From Halobacteriales archaeon QH_8_67_36 (GTDB taxonomy: Archaea > Halobacteriota > Halobacteria > Halobacteriales > Haloarculaceae), in assembly GCA_003021755.1 (NCBI GenBank), contig PXQZ01000107.1, positions 1-10,765 on the forward strand: 10,765 nt of DNA, written 5' to 3'. The notes beneath the pieces were generated by a model, which saw only the letters and a program-made list of their open reading frames with translations, did no database searches and was not told the DNA's origin. Every line of letters starts with the position of its first letter. Positions within the stretch are counted from its first letter, which is position 1. The translations under genes and the position numbers were made by a program. Shown here one piece after another: positions 1-7,378 of the stretch.

Positions 1-1
1 T

Positions 2-1108
2 TTCTTCCGGACCTACGAGGGCGAGGAGCGGCGCTACCCCGGCGGGCAGGAGGACCGTTTCGAGATGCCCGACGAGGACGTCCGCGGCGCTCGCGGCGAG
101 GAGGCCTACGCCCATCTGGACGACGACGGGCTCGTGAACCCGGAGACGACGGTCGGCGAGAACGCCGTCCTGCTCGGAAAGACCAGTCCGCCGAGATTTC
201 TCGAAGAGCCGGACGACATGGGCGGGCTCTCCCCGCAGAAGCGCCGTGAAACCTCCGTCACCATGCGCTCGGGTGAATCCGGCGTCGTGGACACGGTGAC
301 ACTGATGGAGGGCGAGGACGGCTCCAAGCTCTCGAAAGTCTCGGTGCGTGACGAGCGAATCCCCGAACTCGGGGACAAGTTCGCCAGCCGGCACGGCCAG
401 AAAGGCGTCGTCGGCCACATCGCGCCCCAGGAGGACATGCCCTTCACCGAGGAGGGCGTCGTCCCGGACCTGGTCATCAACCCCCACGCCCTGCCGTCGC
501 GGATGACCGTCGGCCACATCCTGGAGATGATCGGCGGCAAGGTCGGCGCGCTGGAAGGCCGGCGCGTTGACGGCACCGCCTTCACCGGCGAGGACGAGGA
601 GGAGCTCCGTGGCTCCCTGGAGGAACACGGCTTCGACTCCTCGGGCAAGGAGACGATGTATTCCGGCGTCACGGGCGAGAAGATCGAGGCCGACATCTTC
701 GTTGGCGACATCTTCTATCAAAAGCTCTACCACATGGTCTCGAACAAGCTGCACGCCCGCTCGCGCGGGCCGGTGCAGGTGCTGACCCGCCAGCCCACCG
801 AGGGGCGCGCCCGCGAGGGTGGCCTCCGTGTCGGCGAGATGGAGCGGGACGTGCTCATCGGGCACGGCGCGGCGATGGCGCTGAAGGAGCGCCTGCTCGA
901 CGAGTCCGACCGCGAGTGGATCAACGTCTGTGGGCAGTGTGGGATGACCGCCGTCGAGAACGTCGAACAGCGACGTATCTACTGCCCCAACTGCGAGGAA
1001 GAGACCGACATCCACGAGGTCGAAATGTCCTACGCGTTCAAGCTCCTGCTCGACGAGATGAAGGCGCTTGGTATCGCTCCGCGGATCGAACTGGAGGACG
1101 CAGTCTAA
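2..1108 (+). CDS. rpoB1: DNA-directed RNA polymerase subunit B' (C-terminal half of the beta-like subunit), 5' partial
   Basis: This is the C-terminal 368 residues of RNA polymerase subunit B', the second-largest catalytic subunit, which is split into B'' and B' in haloarchaea. The frame is open from base 2, so the gene begins before the window; the first in-frame ATG (65) is internal. Visible family motifs are DKFASRHGQKGVVG (nt 374-415), NPHALPSRMTVGH (around 479-517) and the block KLYHMVSNKLHARSRGP followed by LTRQPTEGRAREGGLRVGEMERD (722-850). These belong to the hybrid-binding and anchor regions that pack on the largest subunit. A C-terminal zinc site has CxxC pairs encoded at 929/938 and 983/992. 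The gene ends one base before the rpoA1 start codon, and its tail carries the GGAGG (1093-1097) available to rpoA1. Identification is very secure. Confidence 0.97.
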   Translation, partial: FFRTYEGEERRYPGGQEDRFEMPDEDVRGARGEEAYAHLDDDGLVNPETTVGENAVLLGKTSPPRFLEEPDDMGGLSPQKRRETSVTMRSGESGVVDTVTLMEGEDGSKLSKVSVRDERIPELGDKFASRHGQKGVVGHIAPQEDMPFTEEGVVPDLVINPHALPSRMTVGHILEMIGGKVGALEGRRVDGTAFTGEDEEELRGSLEEHGFDSSGKETMYSGVTGEKIEADIFVGDIFYQKLYHMVSNKLHARSRGPVQVLTRQPTEGRAREGGLRVGEMERDVLIGHGAAMALKERLLDESDREWINVCGQCGMTAVENVEQRRIYCPNCEEETDIHEVEMSYAFKLLLDEMKALGIAPRIELEDAV

Positions 1109-1109
1109 G

Positions 1110-4019
1110 ATGAGTTCACAGCAAACACCACAGGAAATCGGACAACTCAGCTTCGGGCTGATGGACCCCGAGGAGTACCGCGAGATGTCGGCCACGAAAG
1201 TGATTACGGCCGACACGTACGACGACGACGGCTTCCCTATCGACATGGGACTGATGGACCCGCGGCTGGGCGTCATCGACCCCGGGCTCGAATGCAAGAC
1301 GTGTGGCAAGCACAGCGGGTCGTGTAACGGCCACTTCGGCCACATCGAACTCGCCGCGCCGGTCATCCACGTCGGCTTCGCGAAGCTCATCCGCCGCCTG
1401 CTTCGGGGCACCTGCCGGGAGTGCTCCCGGCTCTGTCTCGACGAGCACGAGCGCGACGAGTTCAGCGACCGGCTCACCCGGACACGGGACCTCGGCCGCG
1501 ACCTGAACGACGTGACCAAGGCCGCCATCCGGCAGGCCCGCAAGAAGGACACGTGTCCGTTCTGCGGCGAGAAGCAGTACGACATCAAACACGAGAAACC
1601 GACGACCTACTACGAGGTCCAGCAGGTGCTCTCGGCGGAGTACCCCGCCCTCATCGCCGAGGCGATGGAGGAGGCCGACGACCGCATCACCCCGACCGAC
1701 CTCGCCGAGCGGACCGACATCGACGCGGGTCGCGTCCAGGAGATCATCAGCGGCGACTTCCGCCCGCGCCAGGACGACCGCGAGGCCATCGAGACGGCCC
1801 TCTCCGTCGACCTCACCGAGGAGGACATGAACAAGCTGATGCCCTCCGACATCCGGGACTGGTTCGAGGACGTCCCGGACAAGGACATCGAGGTGCTGGG
1901 GATGAACCCGGCACGCTCCCGACCGGAGTGGATGGTTCTCACCGTGCTGCCGGTGCCGCCGGTGACGGCGCGTCCCTCGATCACGCTGGACAACGGCCAG
2001 CGCAGCGAGGACGACCTCACCCACAAGCTCGTGGACATCATCCGCATCAACCAGCGGTTCATGGAGAACCGCGAGGCCGGTGCGCCACAGCTGATTATCG
2101 AGGACCTCTGGGAACTGCTGCAGTACCACGTCACCACGTTCATGGACAACGAGATTTCGGGGACGCCGCCGGCGCGACACCGCTCCGGCCGGCCCCTGAA
2201 GACGCTCTCCCAGCGCCTCAAGGGCAAGGAGGGGCGCTTTCGTGGCTCCCTGTCCGGGAAGCGCGTGAACTTCTCGGCTCGTACCGTCATCTCGCCTGAT
2301 CCGACCCTCTCGATGAACGAGGTCGGCGTCCCGGAACGGGTCGCGCGTGAGATGACCCAGACGATGAACGTCAACGAGCGCAACCTCGAGAAAGCCCGCC
2401 GCTACGTCGCCAACGGGCCGATGGGTCACCCGGGCGCGAACTACGTCCGCCGACCCGACGGCCGGCGGCTGAAGGTCACGGAGAAGAACTGCGAGGAACT
2501 CGCCGAGAAGGTCGAACCCGGCTGGGAGGTCAGTCGGCACCTCGTCGACGGCGACATCATCATCTTCAACCGCCAGCCGTCGCTCCACCGGATGTCCATC
2601 ATGGCCCACGAGGTCGTGGTGATGCCGTACAAGACGTTCCGCCTGAACACCGTCGTCTGTCCGCCGTACAACGCTGACTTCGACGGGGACGAGATGAACA
2701 TGCACGCGCTGCAAAACGAGGAGGCCCGCGCGGAAGCACGCGTCCTCATGCGCGTGCAGGAACAGATGCTCTCGCCGCGCTTCGGCGAGAACATCATCGG
2801 CGCCATCCAGGACCACATCAGCGGGACCTACCTGCTGACCCACACCAACCCGCAGTTCAACGAGACGCAGGCGCTGGACCTGCTGCGTGCGACGCGCATC
2901 GACGAACTGCCCGAGCCCGACGGCGTCGGCGACGACGGCGACGCCTACTGGACCGGGCGCTCGCTGTTCTCGGAACTGCTGCCCGACGACCTCGATCTGG
3001 CGTTCACCGCCTCGGCCGGCGACGACGTCGTCATCGAGGACGGCCGGATGGTCTCGGGTACCATCGACGAGGACGCCGTCGGCGCCTTCGGCGGCGAAGT
3101 CGTCGACACCATCGCCAAGGACTACTCCAAGACCCGCGCCCGGATCCTGGTCAACGAGATTTCCGCGCTGGCGATGCGTTCTATCATGCACTTCGGGTTC
3201 TCCATCGGTATCGACGACGAGTCGATCCCCCGCGAGGCCGAGGAGCAGATAAGCGACGCCATCGACAACGCCTACGACCGCGTCGAGGAGCTCATCGAGA
3301 CCTACGACCGGGGCGAACTCGAATCGCTTCCGGGTCGGACGGTCGACGAGACCCTCGAAATGAAAATCATGCAGACGCTGGGCAAGGCGCGTGACTCCGC
3401 CGGTGACATCGCCGGGGACCACTTCGACGACGACAACCCGGCCGTCGTGATGGCCGAGTCCGGCGCGCGTGGGTCGATGCTGAACCTCACCCAGATGGCC
3501 GGCTGTGTCGGCCAGCAGGCAGTCCGGGGCGAACGCATCAACCGCGGATACGAGAACCGCACGCTCAGCCACTTCGAGGAGAACGACCTCTCCTCGGACG
3601 CCCACGGCTTCGTGGAATCGTCCTACCGCTCCGGGCTCGGCCCGAAGGAGTTCTTCTTCCACGCGATGGGTGGCCGCGAGGGGCTGGTGGACACGGCAGT
3701 CCGTACCTCCAAGTCCGGCTACCTCCAGCGCCGGCTCATCAACGCGCTCTCGGAACTCGAAACGCAGTACGACGGCACCGTCCGGGACACGAGCGACACC
3801 ATCGTCCAGTTCGAGTTCGGCGAGGACGGCACCTCGCCGGTGGACGTCTCCTCCAACGAGGAGGGACCGGCCGTCGACGTCGAGACGATTGCCGACAGCG
3901 TCCTCAGCGAGGAGTTCGAGAGCGAGAAACGGAAAGAGAGCTTCCTCGGCCGGACGACCGAGCGGACCAACCTCTCCGAACACGCCGACGACTGGTGGAT
4001 GGCGGAGGGTGACGACTAA
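1110..4019 (+). CDS. rpoA1: DNA-directed RNA polymerase subunit A' (N-terminal part of the largest subunit)
   Basis: This 969-residue protein is the N-terminal two thirds of the archaeal largest RNA polymerase subunit and carries the catalytic Mg site. The ATG at 1110 is chosen over an in-frame ATG at 1068 because it directly follows the rpoB1 stop, has GGAGG 12 bases upstream, and starts the family-typical MSSQQTPQ..FGLMDPEEYR. The clamp zinc sites are C62/C65/C72/H75 and C102/C105/C149/C152. The catalytic loop NADFDGD (521-527) supplies D523, D525 and D527. The lid/rudder region (RSGRPLKTLSQRLKGKEGRFR) and the bridge helix GGREGLVDTAVRTSKSGYLQ (from residue 854) are intact. Residues about 175-241 form an insertion absent from the methanogen homologues I recall, and resemble a helix-turn-helix. 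No intein is present in this subunit. The stop overlaps the rpoA2 start by one base. Confidence 0.98.
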   Translation: MSSQQTPQEIGQLSFGLMDPEEYREMSATKVITADTYDDDGFPIDMGLMDPRLGVIDPGLECKTCGKHSGSCNGHFGHIELAAPVIHVGFAKLIRRLLRGTCRECSRLCLDEHERDEFSDRLTRTRDLGRDLNDVTKAAIRQARKKDTCPFCGEKQYDIKHEKPTTYYEVQQVLSAEYPALIAEAMEEADDRITPTDLAERTDIDAGRVQEIISGDFRPRQDDREAIETALSVDLTEEDMNKLMPSDIRDWFEDVPDKDIEVLGMNPARSRPEWMVLTVLPVPPVTARPSITLDNGQRSEDDLTHKLVDIIRINQRFMENREAGAPQLIIEDLWELLQYHVTTFMDNEISGTPPARHRSGRPLKTLSQRLKGKEGRFRGSLSGKRVNFSARTVISPDPTLSMNEVGVPERVAREMTQTMNVNERNLEKARRYVANGPMGHPGANYVRRPDGRRLKVTEKNCEELAEKVEPGWEVSRHLVDGDIIIFNRQPSLHRMSIMAHEVVVMPYKTFRLNTVVCPPYNADFDGDEMNMHALQNEEARAEARVLMRVQEQMLSPRFGENIIGAIQDHISGTYLLTHTNPQFNETQALDLLRATRIDELPEPDGVGDDGDAYWTGRSLFSELLPDDLDLAFTASAGDDVVIEDGRMVSGTIDEDAVGAFGGEVVDTIAKDYSKTRARILVNEISALAMRSIMHFGFSIGIDDESIPREAEEQISDAIDNAYDRVEELIETYDRGELESLPGRTVDETLEMKIMQTLGKARDSAGDIAGDHFDDDNPAVVMAESGARGSMLNLTQMAGCVGQQAVRGERINRGYENRTLSHFEENDLSSDAHGFVESSYRSGLGPKEFFFHAMGGREGLVDTAVRTSKSGYLQRRLINALSELETQYDGTVRDTSDTIVQFEFGEDGTSPVDVSSNEEGPAVDVETIADSVLSEEFESEKRKESFLGRTTERTNLSEHADDWWMAEGDD

Positions 4020-5794
4020 TGGTATCAGATGACATCGAAGCCGTCGTCGAGGACACGGCGCTCCCTCGGCGGCTGAAAGACGACGTGTACAGCACCGTTG
4101 AAGACCGCGGCGTCGGCGCCGAGGACGCCGACCGCATCGCTCAGGCCGTCGAGTCTCGCTACATGCAGACCCGCGTGGACCCGCTTGACCCCGTCGGGAC
4201 CGTGTCGGCCCAGTCCATCGGCGAGCCCGGGACGCAGATGTCGATTCCGGGCGACGAGCGGGTCGTGGTTCGACGGAACGGCGAGACCGACGTGGTAGAA
4301 ATCGGCTCGCTCGTCGATGGACTGCTCGAAGTTCGGGACTCCCGGACTATCGACGACCACGAGGTCGCGCGAGGTCCCTCCGGAATGGAGGTTCTCTCGC
4401 TACGGGCCGACGAAAACGTGGAGTGGAAGCCGCTCGACGAAGTAAGCCGTCACGACGCACCCGAGGAACTCCTCCGGTTCGAACTCGAATCCGGCCGGTC
4501 GATTCGGGCGACGAAGGCCCACTCGTTCGTGGTCAAAGACAGCAACGAAATCGTACCCATTGCCAGTGAGGAACTCGATGTGGGTGACGAACTTCCCGTA
4601 GTTGGTACGTACGACGGGCAACGTGGCGAGGCCGACTTGACTACGCTCACAAGACCCGCTGCTACCGATGGTGGCACCGCTGTCCAGGCAGCATCCGATG
4701 GCGAAACCGTCGTGGGCAGGGCCTGTTGGGACCGCATCGAGTCCATCGAGATCATCGAACCCGACGACGAGTACGTCTACGACTTCTCCGTCAGTGGTCT
4801 GGAGACGTTCACGACGGCACAGGGCGTGGTCACGCACAACACGATGAACACCTTCCACTACGCCGGTGTCGCCGAAATCGACGTGACTCAGGGGCTGCCT
4901 CGGCTCATCGAACTGGTCGACGCCCGGAAGACGCCGGACACGCCGATGATGACCGTCCACTTGGACGAGGAGTACGCCGACGACCGCGAGAAAGCCCACG
5001 AGGTCGTCTGGAAGATAGAGGCCACGCGCATCCTCGCGCTGGGTGACATCTCCACGAACGTCGCGGACATGCTCGTCCGGATAGACTTAAACGAGGAGAC
5101 CCTACAGGAGCGCTGGCCCACGGTCGGGGACACCGAGGCCATCGCCGAGGAGATCGCCGAGACCATCGAGTCGACCCTCGGCGTCTCCACCCGTCAGGCC
5201 GGCACCGTCATCGAGTTCGGCCCCGAGGAACCCAGCTACCGGGACCTCCTCCAACTGGTCGAGGAGCTGCGCGACATCGTCTTCAAGGGGATCGACGAGA
5301 TAACACGGGTCGTCATCCGCAAGGAAGAGGTCGAATCCGGCGAGGAGTTCGTCCTCTACACCGAGGGCTCCGACTTCGGCGAGGTGCTGGGCATCGAGGG
5401 CGTCGACGCCTCCCGGACCACGTGTAACAACATCCACGAAATCTACCGGAGCCTCGGCGTCGAGGCCGCCCGCGAGACGCTCATCAACGAGACGATGAAC
5501 ACCCTCGAAGAGCAGGGGCTGGACGACGTGAACGTCCGGCACCTGATGCTGGTCGCCGACATCATGACCAACGAGGGGACCATCGAGTCCATCGGCCGCC
5601 ACGGTATCAGTGGCTCGAAAGACTCCGTGCTCGCCCGTGCCGCCTTCGAGGTGACGGTGAACCACCTGCTCGACGCCGCCATCCACGGCGAGATCGACGA
5701 ACTGGACGGCGTCACGGAAAACGTCATCGTCGGGAAGCCGATCAAGCTGGGCACCGGCGACGTCGACCTCCGCATGGGCACCACACAGGACTGA
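4019..5794 (+). CDS. rpoA2: DNA-directed RNA polymerase subunit A'' precursor, interrupted by a mini-intein
   Basis: This is the C-terminal part of the split largest RNA polymerase subunit, 591 codons as encoded and 391 residues after removal of a 200-residue intein. The N-extein ends SAQSIGEPGTQM (to residue 74). The C-extein resumes TMNTFHYAGVAEIDVTQG at residue 275. Joined, these give the universal trigger-loop sequence GEPGTQMTMNTFH, so the intein interrupts the mobile element that closes over the incoming NTP. The remainder contains the jaw and the C-terminal clamp-closing segment (LMLVADIMTNEGTIESIGRHG, then GTGDVDLRMG). The ATG at 4019 overlaps the rpoA1 stop (TAATG), with GGAGG at 4004-4008 as ribosome binding site. 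The stop overlaps the nusA start (TGATG). The function is certain; that the unspliced form is inactive is inference. Confidence 0.97.
   Translation: MVSDDIEAVVEDTALPRRLKDDVYSTVEDRGVGAEDADRIAQAVESRYMQTRVDPLDPVGTVSAQSIGEPGTQMSIPGDERVVVRRNGETDVVEIGSLVDGLLEVRDSRTIDDHEVARGPSGMEVLSLRADENVEWKPLDEVSRHDAPEELLRFELESGRSIRATKAHSFVVKDSNEIVPIASEELDVGDELPVVGTYDGQRGEADLTTLTRPAATDGGTAVQAASDGETVVGRACWDRIESIEIIEPDDEYVYDFSVSGLETFTTAQGVVTHNTMNTFHYAGVAEIDVTQGLPRLIELVDARKTPDTPMMTVHLDEEYADDREKAHEVVWKIEATRILALGDISTNVADMLVRIDLNEETLQERWPTVGDTEAIAEEIAETIESTLGVSTRQAGTVIEFGPEEPSYRDLLQLVEELRDIVFKGIDEITRVVIRKEEVESGEEFVLYTEGSDFGEVLGIEGVDASRTTCNNIHEIYRSLGVEAARETLINETMNTLEEQGLDDVNVRHLMLVADIMTNEGTIESIGRHGISGSKDSVLARAAFEVTVNHLLDAAIHGEIDELDGVTENVIVGKPIKLGTGDVDLRMGTTQD
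4241..4840 (+). mobile_element. Mini-intein (endonuclease-free protein-splicing element) in the RpoA'' trigger loop
   Basis: This in-frame insertion of exactly 200 codons has Hint/intein splicing blocks. Block A is SIPGDERVVVRRNGE (intein residues 1-15), with Ser1 where Cys is most common. Block B has the TxxH motif, T91-K-A-H94. Block F is YVYDFSV (178-184, Asp181). Block G is GVVTHN, with penultimate His199 and terminal Asn200. The +1 extein residue is Thr. No LAGLIDADG or HNH endonuclease motif is visible, and the space between the halves (about residues 123-165) is a short Gly/Ala/Thr/Asp-rich linker. By hand count 56 of 200 codons end in A or T (28%), against 11 of 74 in the N-extein and about 11% in the first hundred C-extein codons. 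That supports foreign origin with partial amelioration. RpoA'' inteins are known in some archaea; autocatalytic splicing here is inferred from the motifs. Confidence 0.95.
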
Positions 5795-6219
5795 TGGGCG
5801 TCGAAATCTCGGACGAGGCCCGGCGACTGGTCGCCCTCTTCGAGGACGAAGCCGGCGTCACCGTCCGGGATTGTGTCGTCGACGAGGACCACGGCCAGGT
5901 CGTCTATCTCGTCAAGCGCGGCCAGATAGCCGACGCCATCGGTCCCGGCGGCACCACCGTCGGAAGCGTCGAGGAGCGACTCGGCCGGGACGTGAAACTC
6001 ATCGAGGACGCCGAGCGCGCCGAGGACTTCGTCGCCAACGCCCTGGCGCCTGCCGCCGTCTACAACGTCACCGTCTCCGAGAACGGCGACACCGTCGCCT
6101 ACGTCGAGGTGCCCCAGGAGGACCACGGCGCCGCGATCGGCCGGAACGGCCGCAACATCGACGCCGCGCGCCGGCTGGCGAGCCGGCATTTCGACATCGA
6201 CGGCATCGAGCTGACCTGA
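5794..6219 (+). CDS. nusA: NusA-like KH-domain transcription factor
   Basis: This 141-residue archaeal NusA homologue is far shorter than bacterial NusA and lacks the N-terminal polymerase-binding domain and the S1 domain. It is essentially two tandem KH RNA-binding domains. The first GxxG loop is IGPGG (residues 49-53) and the second is IGRNGRN (115-121). By homology it is thought to bind RNA near the transcribing polymerase and influence termination or antitermination; the exact archaeal role is not settled. The ATG overlaps the rpoA2 stop by one base and only a weak purine run precedes it, suggesting translation by coupling. Some archaea carry an L30e gene between rpoA2 and nusA; there is none here. 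A small GACCG-TTT-CGGTC dyad (6218-6230) overlaps the stop codon. Confidence 0.93.
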   Translation: MGVEISDEARRLVALFEDEAGVTVRDCVVDEDHGQVVYLVKRGQIADAIGPGGTTVGSVEERLGRDVKLIEDAERAEDFVANALAPAAVYNVTVSENGDTVAYVEVPQEDHGAAIGRNGRNIDAARRLASRHFDIDGIELT

Positions 6220-6266
6220 CCGTTTCGGTCGCGTGCGAGAACGCCACACGCGCCCGCTGGCGACGA

Positions 6267-6286
6267 CGAAAGAGGAGTCTTAAGTA
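6267..6286 (+). promoter_or_regulatory. Candidate BRE/TATA promoter for rps12-rps7
   Basis: The 92-base gap between nusA and rps12 is the only sizeable gap in the cluster. It contains a purine-rich BRE-like CGAAAG (6267-6272) and an A/T-rich CTTAAGTA (6279-6286) in otherwise GC-rich sequence. Counting about 25 bases from the TATA-like centre puts the transcription start within a few bases of the rps12 ATG at 6312, the spacing expected for a leaderless haloarchaeal mRNA. There is no Shine-Dalgarno sequence close to that ATG, which fits. This is inferred from sequence pattern only; read-through from nusA could coexist. Confidence 0.5.
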
Positions 6287-6311
6287 GCTCGGCAGGGTAC
6301 CGACGTGTACT

Positions 6312-6740
6312 ATGGCAAACGGCAAATACGCCGCGCGCAAGCTGAAGAAGGACCGCCAGAAACACCGGTGGTCCGACTCGGATTACGCGCGACGCGAGCG
6401 CGGGCTCGGCAAGAAGTCCGACCCGCTCGAGGGCGCACCCCAGGGCCGCGGTATCGTCCTGGAGAAGGTGGGCATCGAGGCGAAACAGCCCAACTCCGCG
6501 ATTCGGAAGTGCGTCCGTGTCCAGCTTATCAAGAACGGCAAACAGGTCACCGCGTTCTGTCCCGGCGACGGCGCTATCTCCTTTATCGACGAACACGACG
6601 AGGTCACCATCGCCGGCATCGGTGGCGCGAAGGGTCGCGCGATGGGCGACCTCTCCGGTGTCAACTACAAGGTCGAGAAGGTCAACGGCGTCTCCATGCT
6701 CGAACTGGTCCGTGGCAACGCCGAGAAGCCGGTCAGATAA
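6312..6740 (+). CDS. rps12: 30S ribosomal protein S12 (uS12)
   Basis: This 142-residue protein is archaeal uS12, which lies at the decoding centre of the small subunit and monitors codon-anticodon pairing. The conserved decoding loop KQPNSAIRKC spans residues 58-67, and the second loop GRAMGDLSGVNYK (108-120) includes Asp113, matching the conserved aspartate of the family. The basic N-terminal extension (ANGKYAARKLKKDRQKHRW) and the length are typical of archaeal and eukaryotic versions, which are longer than bacterial S12. The start ATG fits a leaderless transcript from the promoter just upstream. Only two bases separate the stop from the rps7 ATG, so the two are co-transcribed. Identification is unambiguous. 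Confidence 0.98.
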   Translation: MANGKYAARKLKKDRQKHRWSDSDYARRERGLGKKSDPLEGAPQGRGIVLEKVGIEAKQPNSAIRKCVRVQLIKNGKQVTAFCPGDGAISFIDEHDEVTIAGIGGAKGRAMGDLSGVNYKVEKVNGVSMLELVRGNAEKPVR

Positions 6741-6742
6741 TC

Positions 6743-7354
6743 ATGAGTGCCGACGAACAATCCCCCGACACGGAGGAGGTCCCCGAGGAAGAGACCGCGA
6801 GCGCCGAACTGTTCGGCAAGTGGTCGGTCACCGACATCGAGTACAACGACCCCTCGACGGAACGTTACATCACGGTGACACCCATCGCTCACACGATGGG
6901 TCGCCACTCGAACAAGCAGTTCCAGAAGTCCGAGATCAGCGTCGTCGAGCGGCTCATCAACCGCCTGATGCAGACCGACGAGAACACGGGCAAGAAGCAG
7001 CTCGCGACCGCTATCGTCAGCGACGCCTTCGACATCGTCCACGAGCGCACCGAGGAGAACCCGGTGCAGGTGCTCGTCCGGGCCGTCGAACACAGCGCCC
7101 CCCGAGAGGAGACCGTCCGCCTGAAGTACGGTGGCATCTCGGTCCCGAAGGCCGTCGACGTCGCGCCCCAGCGCCGTGTCGACCAGGCCCTGAAGTTCAT
7201 CGCCGAGGGCACCTACGGTGGCTCGTTCAAAACGACCACCGGCGCGGAGGAGTCCCTGGCCTCGCTGCTCATCGGCGCCGCCAACAACGACGTCAACGCT
7301 TACTCGGTCAACCAGAAAGAAGAGAAAGAACGCGTCGCGGCCGCAGCGCGGTAA
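6743..7354 (+). CDS. rps7: 30S ribosomal protein S7 (uS7)
   Basis: This 203-residue protein is archaeal uS7, a primary binder of the 3' major domain of 16S rRNA that forms part of the E-site exit channel. The ATG at 6743 is chosen because it follows the rps12 stop by two bases; the longer open frame upstream only overlaps rps12. An acidic N-terminal tail (residues 1-22, mostly Asp/Glu) is a halophile-style addition. Family motifs include TPIAHTMGRHSNKQF (46-60), NPVQVLVRAVEHSAPREET (106-124) and the C-terminal NDVNAYSVNQKEEKERVA. No Shine-Dalgarno sequence precedes it, so translation probably couples to rps12. The EF-2 gene (fusA), which often follows in archaeal str clusters, is absent downstream. 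Confidence 0.98.
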   Translation: MSADEQSPDTEEVPEEETASAELFGKWSVTDIEYNDPSTERYITVTPIAHTMGRHSNKQFQKSEISVVERLINRLMQTDENTGKKQLATAIVSDAFDIVHERTEENPVQVLVRAVEHSAPREETVRLKYGGISVPKAVDVAPQRRVDQALKFIAEGTYGGSFKTTTGAEESLASLLIGAANNDVNAYSVNQKEEKERVAAAAR

Positions 7355-7363
7355 TATCGCCGC

Positions 7364-7378
7364 ATTTCCCTGTTTTCG
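7364..7378 (+). terminator. Possible T-rich transcription terminator after rps7
   Basis: Ten bases after the rps7 stop a pyrimidine-rich stretch (ATTTCCCTGTTTT) contains two short T runs. Archaeal termination depends mainly on T-rich non-template tracts rather than hairpins, so this is a plausible end for the ribosomal transcript. The tracts are short and the call rests only on position and composition. Confidence 0.3.

Noticed and set aside
1068..1109. In-frame upstream ATG of rpoA1 at 1068
   Set aside because: It would add 14 unconserved residues overlapping the rpoB1 coding end. The ATG at 1110 directly follows the rpoB1 stop and gives the normal family N-terminus.
1116..3983. A 955-codon open frame on the minus strand opposite rpoA1
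   Set aside because: It mirrors rpoA1 in a codon-phase-aligned frame. In GC-rich haloarchaeal genes, high GC3 removes stops from the antisense frame. The translation is low-complexity Val/Asp/Leu/Arg-rich with no recognisable domain.
4400..5190. Several minus-strand open frames opposite the intein and rpoA2 (199, 101 and 100 codons)
   Set aside because: They are shadows of the GC-rich sense frame. None shows a motif, an independent promoter or conserved composition.
6305..6742. The open frame of rps7 extending upstream through rps12
   Set aside because: The upstream part is an Arg-rich alternative reading of rps12. The true rps7 start is the ATG two bases after the rps12 stop.
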